Below, in pieces: positions 7,874 to 16,597 of a stretch of 64,000 bases of DNA (position 1 is its first letter; each line of letters starts with the position of its first letter). Below the pieces are notes generated by a model. It did not search any database and was not told the origin of the DNA. It saw nothing but the letters and a program-made list of their open reading frames with translations. Source of the stretch: Chloroflexota bacterium (GTDB lineage: Bacteria; Chloroflexota; UBA11872; UBA12225); NCBI GenBank assembly GCA_030447525.1, contig JAUJOR010000006.1:7331-71330 (forward strand), given 5' to 3'. Made by a program: the position numbers and the translations under genes.

Positions 7874-8932
7874 TCACGCCACCACGGCACGAAGGATGGG
7901 GGGCAGGCCCCTCGCCAGCTCCCGCCACTCGGCCCCACCGTTCTCGCTGACGTAGACCTCACCGGAAAAGAGAGGGAGGTAGACGCGGCCGGCGCCGGAG
8001 TCGCCGACGCCTGCTTCGACCGCCAGGGTGGGGGTGGGGGCGAGCGACTCCGGGAGGCCGGCGGTGACCCGCTGCCAGGTCTGGCCGCGGTCGGTGGTGC
8101 GGAAGACGCGACCACCGGTGCGCTCGGCCGGGATACCAAAGAAGCCGCTGGCCCCGTTGGTAGCGACGACGATGGCGACGTCGGGACTCTCCGGGAGGAC
8201 GACGATGGGGCGGCAGTAGAGGGGATCGATCCCATTGATGCGCCGCTGCCAGCGTTCCCCGCCGTCCGTGGAGACGAACACCCCCTGGGGTGTGGCGGCG
8301 TAAACGACCGACGGCTCGGCCGGGGACACCGCCAGGCCGTGGATGTCCGGGTGGACGTCCTCGTTCCGGCCGCCGCCGATGACCTGCCAGGTGGCCCCTC
8401 CGTCTCGCGAGCGGACGATCCCCCCTACCTCAATGCCGGCGTAGATCGTGTCCGCTTCCGTTGGATGGCCGACGATGACCATGACGTGGGGGGTGTGGGG
8501 CGGGAGCGGGTAGCTCCACTCCCCGTAGCCGGGCATCTCCTTGAGGGACTGCCCCCGCGCCCACGTCTCCCCACCGTCCCGGCTGATGAGCAGCTCGGCG
8601 GGATCGGTGCCGGCGACGAACGTGGTGGGGGCAGTCCCGCCGGCTCGCCCGGTGGTGAGGGTGGCCAGGGCCGTCACCTGCTGCCCCACCAGACAATCCC
8701 CCAACGGCCGCCAGGTCTGGCCACCGTCTGCGGAGCGCATGGCGCCCCGCCGAGCACCCGGATGGAGGGGGTTCCGCATCGGCAGTCCATAGTCCGGCGT
8801 CACGGCGGCCACCAGGACATCGCCGTCCACGGCGATGGACTCGACGCTGGTATCCGTCGGGCCCAAGGGGGCAACGGCCCCGGTGAGGGGATGGACGCGA
8901 AAGACGCCCTGAGTCGTGCTGAGATACAGCAT
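7874..8932 (-). CDS. BNR/sortilin-like beta-propeller protein
   Basis: A 352-residue protein made of repeated SxDGGxTW-type BNR motifs: RSADGGQTWRPLG, ISRDGGETWARGQ, RSRDGGATWQVIG, VSTDGGERWQRR, RTTDRGQTWQRV and VSENGGAEWREL. Six such motifs spaced along the chain fit a seven-bladed propeller of the YCF48/sortilin-like type, often called glycosyl hydrolase or exo-alpha-sialidase by annotation transfer. No catalytic residues of a sialidase can be seen, so enzymatic activity is not supported. No signal peptide is present. It starts 14 bases after rarA on the same strand, so the two are probably cotranscribed. Confidence 0.85.
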   Translation of the reverse strand: MLYLSTTQGVFRVHPLTGAVAPLGPTDTSVESIAVDGDVLVAAVTPDYGLPMRNPLHPGARRGAMRSADGGQTWRPLGDCLVGQQVTALATLTTGRAGGTAPTTFVAGTDPAELLISRDGGETWARGQSLKEMPGYGEWSYPLPPHTPHVMVIVGHPTEADTIYAGIEVGGIVRSRDGGATWQVIGGGRNEDVHPDIHGLAVSPAEPSVVYAATPQGVFVSTDGGERWQRRINGIDPLYCRPIVVLPESPDVAIVVATNGASGFFGIPAERTGGRVFRTTDRGQTWQRVTAGLPESLAPTPTLAVEAGVGDSGAGRVYLPLFSGEVYVSENGGAEWRELARGLPPILRAVVA

Positions 8933-8946
8933 GGTCTTGTGCTCCC

Positions 8947-10473
8947 TTATCCCGCTCTCTCTCGGACCGGGCGGCCATCCCCGGCGGACTGAGCGGCCCA
9001 GCGCCCCAGACGGGCGGCGATCTCTTGCTCGTACCCCTGGTCGCCGGGCTGGTAGAAGCGCTCGTCCACGCCGTCAGGGAGGTGGCGTTGTGCAAGGTGG
9101 GCCCCCTGGAAGTCGTGGGCGTACTTGTAGCCTTGGCCATAGCCTAGCGACCGCGCCCCGCCGAAGGAGGCGTTGCGCAAGTGCAGTGGGACTTCCGTGT
9201 TGGCCCCGGCCTCGATCGCCGCCTGGGCCCGCCATAGGGCCTGGGCGGCGCGGTTGCTCTTGGGAGCGGTGGCCAGGTAGGTGGCCGCCTGGGCCAGGTT
9301 GAGGCCGGCCTCCGGCAGGCCGATGCGCTCCACCGCCTCGGCCGCCGCCGTGGCCACGAGCAGCCCCTGGGGATCGGCGTTGCCGACGTCTTCTGAGGCC
9401 AGAATGACCATGCGCCGGGCGATGAAGCGTGGCTCCTCGCCGGCGGCGAGCATCTTGGCCAGGTAAAAGACGGCGGCGTCCGGGTCGGAGCCACGCAGGC
9501 TCTTGATGAACGCCGAGACGGTCTGGTAGTGGTCGTCGCCGGCCCGATCGTAGCGCACCTGGCGGCGCTGCATCGCCTCGGCGACGACCTCCGGCGTGAT
9601 GACGCCTTGACTCTCAGGGGGCAGGGCCAGGGCAGCGGCCTCCAGGGCGTTCAAGGCCATCCGAGCATCGCCCCCGCTTAGAGCGACGATCTGCTCTAGC
9701 GCGGCTTGATCGCATGTGAGCCCCAGGTCACCCAGCCCTCGGTCGGGATCGGAGAGGGCGCGCCGCAGCAGGGCGCGAACGTCGGAATCACGTAAGGGTT
9801 CCAGGTGGAAGATGCGTAGACGGGAACGCAGCGGGGCGATGATGTCAAAGTAGGGATTCTCCGTCGTGGCCCCCACGAGGACGACCGTCCCGTCCTCGAC
9901 GCAGGGTAGGAGGGCATCTTGCTGCGCCTTGGACCAGCGATGCACCTCGTCTACCAGGAGCACCGTCCGCTGCCCCGTCCCCCGCCGGGGGCCTGCCTCC
10001 GGCGGGGCCTCCCCGTGGCCGCGTCCGACTCGCTCCGCTGCCCATCCTTGGCGGCGCCGCTTGGCCTCGTCGATGACCCGGCGCAAGTCGGCCATGCCGT
10101 CGGTCACGGCGCTGAGGGAGGCGAAGTGCGCCTGCGTCGTGCCGGCGATCAGCCAGGCCAGGGTGGTCTTACCCGTCCCCGGTGGCCCCCACAGAATAAG
10201 CGATCCCAGGCGATCTTGCTCGATCGCCCGGCGGAGGGCCTTGCCCGGCCCGACAAGGTGCTCCTGCCCGACGAACTCGTCTAAGCTGCGCGGTCGCATG
10301 CGCACCGCCAGGGGTGAGCCCGGCACGCTCAGCGGGGTGTCCCTAGCGCTCGATGGACCGGCAGGGGGCGCGGCGCGGTGGCCGGCCGGATCCGCTGATG
10401 GCTGGTCCGGCGCCTCGGGCGCCAGGAACGATTCCTGGCGCGGCTGCGCCTGGTGGCCGCTAGAAGTCTTCAT
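8947..10473 (-). CDS. rarA: Replication-associated recombination protein A (MgsA-like ATPase)
   Basis: RarA/MgsA is an AAA+ clamp-loader-like ATPase that acts at stalled replication forks with SSB. Recognisable parts are MRPRSLDEFVGQEHL, Walker A GPPGTGKTT at residues 96-104, the Walker B region LLVDEVHRWSKAQQDALLP, sensor LVGATTENPYFDI, and the C-terminal tetramerisation part with YLAKMLAAGEEPRFIARRM and ASEDVGNADP. The length of 508 residues exceeds the usual 430-440. The excess comes from a 55-residue Pro/Ala-rich N terminus and a GHGEAPPEAG insert before Walker B. The start may therefore be internal, but no better ATG is obvious. Confidence 0.94.
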   Translation of the reverse strand: MKTSSGHQAQPRQESFLAPEAPDQPSADPAGHRAAPPAGPSSARDTPLSVPGSPLAVRMRPRSLDEFVGQEHLVGPGKALRRAIEQDRLGSLILWGPPGTGKTTLAWLIAGTTQAHFASLSAVTDGMADLRRVIDEAKRRRQGWAAERVGRGHGEAPPEAGPRRGTGQRTVLLVDEVHRWSKAQQDALLPCVEDGTVVLVGATTENPYFDIIAPLRSRLRIFHLEPLRDSDVRALLRRALSDPDRGLGDLGLTCDQAALEQIVALSGGDARMALNALEAAALALPPESQGVITPEVVAEAMQRRQVRYDRAGDDHYQTVSAFIKSLRGSDPDAAVFYLAKMLAAGEEPRFIARRMVILASEDVGNADPQGLLVATAAAEAVERIGLPEAGLNLAQAATYLATAPKSNRAAQALWRAQAAIEAGANTEVPLHLRNASFGGARSLGYGQGYKYAHDFQGAHLAQRHLPDGVDERFYQPGDQGYEQEIAARLGRWAAQSAGDGRPVRERAG

Positions 10474-10637
10474 GGAGTAATGCTACGGGCATCGGGCATA
10501 AGGCCACGCGCATATAGTAGCCCCAGTGGCCGTCCTGGAATGCGCTGCGTGCCACGCCCATGCGTCCCCCTCACAGACCTCGGCGCCCCCTCCAGCCCAG
10601 CTGGAGAAAACCGTCCCGGTAGAGGGTGAGGTAGCAC

Positions 10638-12512
10638 TCACTCCCGTCCGAAGATCCAGGAGGCGATCTGCCCGGCTCGCCGGCGCGTCTGCAGGGCACC
10701 GCGGAGGCGCTCCCAGGGGCCGCGCACCTCCTTGGCGTCCGAATCGCTGACCGCTGCGGGGCTGTACCTGGCCCGGACAAAGGCCTCGGTCAGGGCCTGA
10801 ACCTCCTCGCGTCGATCTGGGAGGCGCTCGGCCAGGTCGCGGCTGTACTCGTACGGGGTCTGGCCCTTGCCCCGCGTCCAGCCAACGCCCTCCGCCCTTT
10901 GGACGAGCGAGACGTAGAAGTAGAGGATCAGCTCCCGGGGACCAAGGCCCCGCAGACGCAGCCAGCCCTGCCGCTCGCCTCCCGCGCCGCGCGGCGTGCG
11001 CCGCCGGCGGAGGCGGGCCTGGATCGCCTGCGGGGCGAAGCGTAGGAGCCGGGGCGAGCCGAAGGAGAACAGGCGCCACAAGGTGGCCCCCAGGTCAATG
11101 ATGGCTTCCCGCAGGAGGCGGAACACGTCACGCCAGAACGCCCGAAGCTCGTGCCAGATCACCCGCCGCTTGTGCCAGGTATTCCAGATGGCGTATAGGG
11201 CCAGGGCGCCCGGGACGACGTACAACAGGATGACCCACACCAGCCGGCTGGCGAGCGAGGGAAACCCGCCCCCCATGGGCTCCACCGGGGAGGGGGTGGG
11301 GATGGGGCCGGGGGTGGGGGGGAGCGCCTGGCGGGCGTCCTGAGTCCCGCGCGGGAAGAGCAGGGAGAAGGGGGCGAACAGGAGGGCGGCCAGACCGGCG
11401 AGCACCCACTCCATGCCCCGCAACACGATCCCCAGCGGGGCGCCCAGGAACCACAGCCAGCGCCAGAGGAAGGGGAGCTGATCGGCTGCCTGCTCGGAGA
11501 AGGTGGTGGGGAGGAGCAAGGCCAGGAGGAGGCCCAGGACCATCAGGGCCAGGCTATAGCCCAGCCAGCGCCGCGCCAGCCCGGGCTGGACGGCCACCCC
11601 CCCACGTAGCCAGGCCGCCCGCAGACGGTCGAGACTGGTCTGGCTGGCGAAGATCAATCCCAGGAGGAAGTAGAGCAGGACGACGGGCAGCGCCCCTGTC
11701 ACCTCCGGCCGATTGGGGTTGCCGATGTCTTCCGGACTGACCAGCGACAGACCGGTGAGCAACAGGACGAGGCCCCCCCCGGCGATGAAGAGGCGCATCA
11801 GGGCGCGCCAGGCCCCGGTGTGATCGGCGAAGCGATAGGGCGTGGTCAGCCATTCGTGGAAGGCCGGCGAGGCCGCGGCGGGGGCCTTTTCACCCGGCTG
11901 GAAGGCCAGGGCACCAAGGTTCTCCGCTACCGACAGGGCGGTGTCCCAGATAAAGAAGACCAGGATCAGGCTCCAGGCCACGCTGGCGTTCCAGAAGCGC
12001 CAGGGATTGTCCATCCAGCTGGCCACGTCCTGCGCCAGGGCCGTCGGGCCTTCCAGGATCGAGGGGAGGAGGCGCATGAAGAGCAGGATGGGGACGAGCA
12101 GGAGCAGCCAGTCGGTCACGCCGTAGTCGGTGTACTTGCGATAGTTCCGCCCCCCCGGCCGTCCACCGGCGGCCACGCCGACGCCGAAAGCGACGGTGGC
12201 CACCAGGAAGATGGCCAGGGCAAGGGACGGGCGAGCCCCGGCGGCGTGGAGCATCTGGGACAGCGCCCAGGCGATGCAGCCGAACATACCCGTGGCCAGC
12301 AGACGCTCGATGCGCAGATTGGCCATCCAGGTCAACCGTGTGTCCCGCTGAGAGCTGCCTCGAGGGCCGACCTCCGTCTGGCCATTTCCCGCCCGGGGAT
12401 CGAGCCCTTCGTCGAGCTCGCCGGCATCCGCGCCCTGGGGGCGCCCAGCAGTCGGGCCGGCCGGGAGGCCCGGCCGGCCATCTTGACGCGGGGCGGCCGT
12501 GTTCTCGGTCAT
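10638..12512 (-). CDS. Multi-pass membrane protein with C-terminal DUF4129 domain
   Basis: A 624-residue protein. After a hydrophilic N-terminal region (about 60 residues) there are about ten hydrophobic helices up to residue 430. A cytosolic or extracytosolic C-terminal domain follows with the DUF4129 pattern: YVSLVQRAEGVGWTRGKGQ, TPYEYSRDLAERLPD, ALTEAFVRARYS. In TgpA-type proteins this domain follows a transglutaminase core, which is absent here. An ATG at 12326 (MANLRIERLL) is a possible alternative start. It is the last gene of a MoxR-DUF58-DUF4129 run, a widespread set thought to act in cell-envelope or macromolecular assembly, but with no firm biochemical role. Confidence 0.82.
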   Translation of the reverse strand: MTENTAAPRQDGRPGLPAGPTAGRPQGADAGELDEGLDPRAGNGQTEVGPRGSSQRDTRLTWMANLRIERLLATGMFGCIAWALSQMLHAAGARPSLALAIFLVATVAFGVGVAAGGRPGGRNYRKYTDYGVTDWLLLLVPILLFMRLLPSILEGPTALAQDVASWMDNPWRFWNASVAWSLILVFFIWDTALSVAENLGALAFQPGEKAPAAASPAFHEWLTTPYRFADHTGAWRALMRLFIAGGGLVLLLTGLSLVSPEDIGNPNRPEVTGALPVVLLYFLLGLIFASQTSLDRLRAAWLRGGVAVQPGLARRWLGYSLALMVLGLLLALLLPTTFSEQAADQLPFLWRWLWFLGAPLGIVLRGMEWVLAGLAALLFAPFSLLFPRGTQDARQALPPTPGPIPTPSPVEPMGGGFPSLASRLVWVILLYVVPGALALYAIWNTWHKRRVIWHELRAFWRDVFRLLREAIIDLGATLWRLFSFGSPRLLRFAPQAIQARLRRRRTPRGAGGERQGWLRLRGLGPRELILYFYVSLVQRAEGVGWTRGKGQTPYEYSRDLAERLPDRREEVQALTEAFVRARYSPAAVSDSDAKEVRGPWERLRGALQTRRRAGQIASWIFGRE

Positions 12513-12603
12513 CGTTACCTATCTGCCAGGGACACTCGCACGGCGCGCTGGCGCCGCGCCGAGGGGCACCGGGCGCCCGGGCTCTCCCTTCCACCGGCGA
12601 CGC

Positions 12604-14205
12604 TCATACGGCGACGCGTCGCTGGTCGAAGAGCGTCGCGTCCTGCTCGCTGCGTACCTCGTGCACCTGGAACCCCAGCGCGGCCATCTCCGCCGGGAAT
12701 GTGTCCCGCATCCCGAAGCGCACCAGGACGATCACGACGGTACAGCCGGCTTTACGTAAGGCTACCAGGGCCTCCACCAGGCCCATGGCCCTGCCCCAGG
12801 TGATGACCACGATGGTGCTGCCCCAGGGGAGGCGTACCGACTGCTGGCGCAGGAGGGAGGCCAGGGGATAGCCGTTGCGCGCCTGGGCTCGGGCCAGGGC
12901 CTCCATCACTCTCATGAGATGAGCCCGGCCCTTGCCCGGGAGGACGGCAATGGACGGTCGGGTGCGCGCCGGCAGGCTCCCAGGGAGGGCGAAACCCAGC
13001 TCGTCCATCCCCCGCCGGTCGATCTCCCAGGGCTGTGGTGCGCTCAACCCCCTAGGACGTTCCGGCACGTCCTCGTCCTCGGTTTCGGCGTCGCCGGTGC
13101 CCGACCCTGAGGGTCCAGTCTCGTTGCCCCCGGCGGGGGTGGCGGCCCTCGCCCCCGGGGGACGGACGGAGACGTCGCGCCCATTGCTGATCAAGCCGAT
13201 CGGCTGGCGCAGCTCGGCGAGGTGGTTGGCCAGGCTGGCCGCCACGGTGATGGCCAGCTCTGTCGCCCCGTCGGCATAGGACAGGTCGTACTCTTCTAGA
13301 TTAAGGTTCAGGACAATCACCGTATCCAGGGTAATCGCCAGCTCGAACTTCTTCACCTGCAGCCGGCCCAGGGCGGCGCTGACCTTCCAGTTGACGTTGC
13401 GCAGGCTATCGCCACGCAAGTAGTCGCGCACCCCGACGACGCGTGACGGGTCCTCGTAGATAATCTGATGCGTCCGCAGCGAGCCAAAGGGGCTCTTGGA
13501 CGGCAGCCCGAGCTGCTCCAGGGGGAGGATCTTGGGGTAGACGGTCAGGTAGCTCGGCTCCGCAGTGCGCAGGCTACGGGTGTAGAAGCCGAAGACATCG
13601 CCGAGGTCAATCTCCAACGGACCGATGGGGTAGTAGCCTCGCCGGGAGGCGTGCACAGTGTACTCCAGCAGGCGCGTCTCGCCGGCCAGGAGCGAGACCA
13701 CCGCCCGATAGGAGTCCCTCCCGGCCAGCCGGTTCAACATCCCTTGCGCCCGGCCGGCCGCGCTCGCCCCCTCGCCGCCTCTTTGGGTCGTTGGCCTCTG
13801 GCCGGCCGGCGGCGCACCATTCGCTCCCCGGCTAGCTTCTTGTGCGGCACTGCCTGGCCGCACCGCTCCACCATGCCCCCCGACCTCTGCCGCGTCGTCC
13901 GCCGGGTCCGAGGGGCCATTACTCCACCAAGTGAGCCGGTTGGGGAGCTTGTCTTCCACCCGCACCCAGGGGAGGGGCAGGCGCCCGGTGTTGGATACGC
14001 GCAGGCGGAGCGTTACCGCTTCGTCCAGGAACACGTGGTCGTCGAAGTCCCGCTGGATCTCCAGCTTGCGCCACGCCCGCCAGATCCACAGCCGGGCCAA
14101 CAGGGCTACCAGGAGGAAAAAGTACAAGACGTAGTAGAAGAACGCGACCCGAAATGAGGCCGCGAAAAAGATCAGCAGGGCGCCGATCAGCCAGAGGTTA
14201 GGCAT
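12604..14205 (-). CDS. DUF58 domain protein
   Basis: A 533-residue protein. Two N-terminal membrane helices (LIGALLIFFAASFRVAFFYY and FFLLVALLARLWIW) precede a region with beta-strands and a low-complexity insert (about residues 105-165). The DUF58 signature then follows: DPSRVVGVRDYLRGDSLRNV and NWKVSAALGRLQVKKFE. The last third resembles a von Willebrand A-like fold (TVIVLNLNLEEY) with a metal-site-like DxNxE arrangement. DUF58 proteins are almost always paired with MoxR ATPases, and moxR lies 208 bases upstream here. A second low-complexity stretch (VSVRPPGARAATPAGG) interrupts the A domain. Confidence 0.85.
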   Translation of the reverse strand: MPNLWLIGALLIFFAASFRVAFFYYVLYFFLLVALLARLWIWRAWRKLEIQRDFDDHVFLDEAVTLRLRVSNTGRLPLPWVRVEDKLPNRLTWWSNGPSDPADDAAEVGGHGGAVRPGSAAQEASRGANGAPPAGQRPTTQRGGEGASAAGRAQGMLNRLAGRDSYRAVVSLLAGETRLLEYTVHASRRGYYPIGPLEIDLGDVFGFYTRSLRTAEPSYLTVYPKILPLEQLGLPSKSPFGSLRTHQIIYEDPSRVVGVRDYLRGDSLRNVNWKVSAALGRLQVKKFELAITLDTVIVLNLNLEEYDLSYADGATELAITVAASLANHLAELRQPIGLISNGRDVSVRPPGARAATPAGGNETGPSGSGTGDAETEDEDVPERPRGLSAPQPWEIDRRGMDELGFALPGSLPARTRPSIAVLPGKGRAHLMRVMEALARAQARNGYPLASLLRQQSVRLPWGSTIVVITWGRAMGLVEALVALRKAGCTVVIVLVRFGMRDTFPAEMAALGFQVHEVRSEQDATLFDQRRVAV

Positions 14206-14280
14206 CGCCGAAGTCAGAACTCCAAGGTCTCAGGGCTCACGCCGGCGCTCGCCGCTGGAGACCTACGTGTCGGTGACCCC

Positions 14281-14331
14281 ATAACCGCTCCCCGGTGCCA
14301 GAGATGAACGCCCCCAAGGTGTAGCGGTTAT
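14281..14331. promoter_or_regulatory. 9-bp inverted repeat upstream of the DUF58 gene
   Basis: ATAACCGCT at 14281-14289 and AGCGGTTAT at 14323-14331 are exact reverse complements separated by 33 bases, inside the 208-base gap between moxR and the DUF58 gene. Such AT-containing arms stand out in this GC-rich background and could be a split operator. No binding protein can be suggested. Confidence 0.3.
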
Positions 14332-14413
14332 TACTGCAAGAGGGTTTCCCGATCGCCGGCCATCACCCCGTACCAGGTGGAAGTCTCGTTGTCGTGTTAT
14401 TCCTGCACCAGTC

Positions 14414-15403
14414 CTACGCGGGCGCCGGGGTGAGGGCCAGGCCGGTGGTCTCCAGCACGCCGGCCAGGATGGCTTCCGGGGTGCGCCCACGCAGGGTGCT
14501 CTCCGGACGGAGGATCAGCCGGTGGCCCAATGTCGGGGCAGCCAGGCGCTTGACGTCGTCCGGGAGGACGTACTCCCGCCCCTGCATCGCGGCCAGGGCC
14601 TGGGCCGCCTTGTAGAGGGCCAGGGCACCGCGCGTCGAGGCCCCCAGGGTCAGCTCCGGGTGTTCGCGGGTGGCACGCGCGATGGCCAGGATGTAATCCC
14701 GCACGCTGGCCTCGACGTGGATGGCCCACACGCGGTGCTGGTGGATCAGGAGCTCTTGCGGGTCTGCCACCTGCCGCAGCTGGTCTATGGGGTGCTCTCC
14801 GCGGAGGGTGTCCAGGATGCGTCGCTCGTCATCGAGGGCGGCGTACCCCAGCTGGAGGCGCATCAAAAAACGGTCGAGCTGGGCCTCGGGCAAGGGGAAA
14901 GTCCCCTCGTACTCGATGGGGTTCTGGGTGGCCATGACCACGAAAGGACGGGGCAGGACGCGCGTTTCCCCGTCCACTGTGACCTGGCGCTCGGCCATGC
15001 TCTCCAGTAGGGCCGATTGCGTGCGCGGCGTCGCCCGGTTGACCTCATCCGCCAGGAGGACGTTGGTGAAGGCCGGGCCCGGTCGAAACTCGAACTCCTG
15101 GGTCTTCTGGTTGTAAACGGAGACGCCGGTGACGTCGTTGGGCAGGAGATCCGGGGTGAACTGGATGCGCTTGAAGTCGCCCCCCAGGGAGGTGGCGAAG
15201 GCACGGGCGAGCATGGTCTTGCCTGTGCCCGGGACGTCCTCAAAAAGGATGTGCCCCTCCACCAATAAGGCGACGATGACCAGGTCGATGACGTCGCGCT
15301 TGCCGATCAGGACTTGCTCGACGTTGCCGGCCAGACGTTCACAGAACCGGCGTAGGCTATCTAGCCCGCCGCCGGGTGTCACACTCCCGTTCCCAGTCTC
15401 CAC
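14414..15403 (-). CDS. MoxR family AAA ATPase
   Basis: A 329-residue MoxR-type AAA+ ATPase, of the chaperone-like group that works with DUF58/VWA partners. Visible elements are Walker A VPGTGKT (residues 57-63), FTPDLLPNDVTGVSVYNQK, Walker B VLLADEVNRATPRTQSALLE, the MoxR-typical ATQNPIEYEGTFPLPEAQLD, the arginine-finger region FLMRLQLGY, and a C-terminal lid with LGASTRGALALYKAAQALA. It is the first gene of the trio with the DUF58 and DUF4129 membrane proteins and presumably remodels a complex that they form at the membrane. Confidence 0.92.
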   Translation of the reverse strand: METGNGSVTPGGGLDSLRRFCERLAGNVEQVLIGKRDVIDLVIVALLVEGHILFEDVPGTGKTMLARAFATSLGGDFKRIQFTPDLLPNDVTGVSVYNQKTQEFEFRPGPAFTNVLLADEVNRATPRTQSALLESMAERQVTVDGETRVLPRPFVVMATQNPIEYEGTFPLPEAQLDRFLMRLQLGYAALDDERRILDTLRGEHPIDQLRQVADPQELLIHQHRVWAIHVEASVRDYILAIARATREHPELTLGASTRGALALYKAAQALAAMQGREYVLPDDVKRLAAPTLGHRLILRPESTLRGRTPEAILAGVLETTGLALTPAPA

Positions 15404-15452
15404 GCCACCGGCATCATAGCACGGTTAGGTGAGGGGGCGATACAAAGTGGGG

Positions 15453-16565
15453 CTACAGGTGCTCTCTGGCGGCGCGCTCAAAAACGGCGACGCGGGAGGC
15501 GTACGTGTGGTCACGCAGCACCCGCAGCCGGGCCTGCCTGCCGATCCCCTGGGCCACGTCGACGGGGAGCTCGGCCACGTAGCGGGCCAGGTCATCCGGG
15601 CCATGGGCGACCAGGATCTCGTCTCCGGGGGCGAAGAACTGCTCGACGCCGCTCCAGGCATCCGTCACCAGGCAGGCCCCACAGGCGGTGGCCTCGAAGA
15701 CCCGGGTGGGGGGCGAGAAGCCAGTGGCCGCCATGGCCTCGCGGTTGAGGTTCAGCACCAGGCGGGCGCTGCAGTTCATCTGCGGGTGCAATGGCGTGGG
15801 GCAGTGGCCGATGTAGCGCACATTGGGGGGTAAAGGGAGGTCATCCCAGCCGGCCCCGCCAAGGAGGAAACGGGCTGTGGGGAGGCGTTCGGCCGCCCCG
15901 AGAAAAAAGTGGCGGAAGCGGGACTCGCGGTCGGGCAGGCGATTGCCCATGAAGAAGAGATCACAGGCGTACGTCTGGGATGGCGCCACCGGATGGTAGG
16001 CCTCCGGATCAACGGCGTTGTACACCGGCACGACGTGCTGTCCCCCCAGGGCTCGGTAGCCCATTACCACGGGGTCGCCTCCGCCGTAGGTGAAGATGCA
16101 GGCGAAGCGCGGGATCAGCGGGCGCAGGTACGAATCCGGGGCGGCGCACTCGGCCAGGGTGGCTGGGGCGTCCACGTCCCAGAACGCCACCGGTGGGCCC
16201 GAGGGGAGCGCCCCACGGGCCGGCGGAGCCGTAGCACCCCCGCGCGCGGGCCAGTCCCCCACCAGCCACTCTTCCATCTCCCGGTCGAACGCCCCCGTAT
16301 CGTTGCATTTCACGATCAGGTCGGCGTGGGCGCGGGCGTCTTCCAGCTCCCGCTCCAAGGAGGCCCAGCCGGAGACGACCCGCACCTCGCAGTAGGAAGG
16401 GTCGGTGGGGAGGTCACGGTGCTGCTGGCGCTGGTAGATGTCCTGCTCCACAAAGCGGATGCGGTGACCGCGGTCGTGCAGCGCCCGGCACATCCCCCGG
16501 TAGTAGGTGGCGGCCCCATTCCAGTAGGCCGAGACGATGCTCGACCCGAAGATGATCAGGTACAT
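15453..16565 (-). CDS. CgeB-like glycosyltransferase
   Basis: A 370-residue GT-B type protein. The N terminus MYLIIFGSSIVSAYWNGAA begins a Rossmann domain with a WNGxATYYR motif common in CgeB/DUF3880-type proteins. The C-terminal half has CDLFFMGNRLPDR, VRYIGHCP, LNLNREAMA, the nucleotide-sugar site TRVFEATACGACLVTD, and the FFxPGDEI/L stretch of the Glyco_trans_1_2 family. The sugar donor cannot be inferred. It is the last of three adjacent minus-strand glycosyltransferases and is 32 bases downstream of the next one. Confidence 0.82.
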   Translation of the reverse strand: MYLIIFGSSIVSAYWNGAATYYRGMCRALHDRGHRIRFVEQDIYQRQQHRDLPTDPSYCEVRVVSGWASLERELEDARAHADLIVKCNDTGAFDREMEEWLVGDWPARGGATAPPARGALPSGPPVAFWDVDAPATLAECAAPDSYLRPLIPRFACIFTYGGGDPVVMGYRALGGQHVVPVYNAVDPEAYHPVAPSQTYACDLFFMGNRLPDRESRFRHFFLGAAERLPTARFLLGGAGWDDLPLPPNVRYIGHCPTPLHPQMNCSARLVLNLNREAMAATGFSPPTRVFEATACGACLVTDAWSGVEQFFAPGDEILVAHGPDDLARYVAELPVDVAQGIGRQARLRVLRDHTYASRVAVFERAAREHL

Positions 16566-16597
16566 CCGGCGCTCACAGGGCGGCGGGGGGCATGCCG

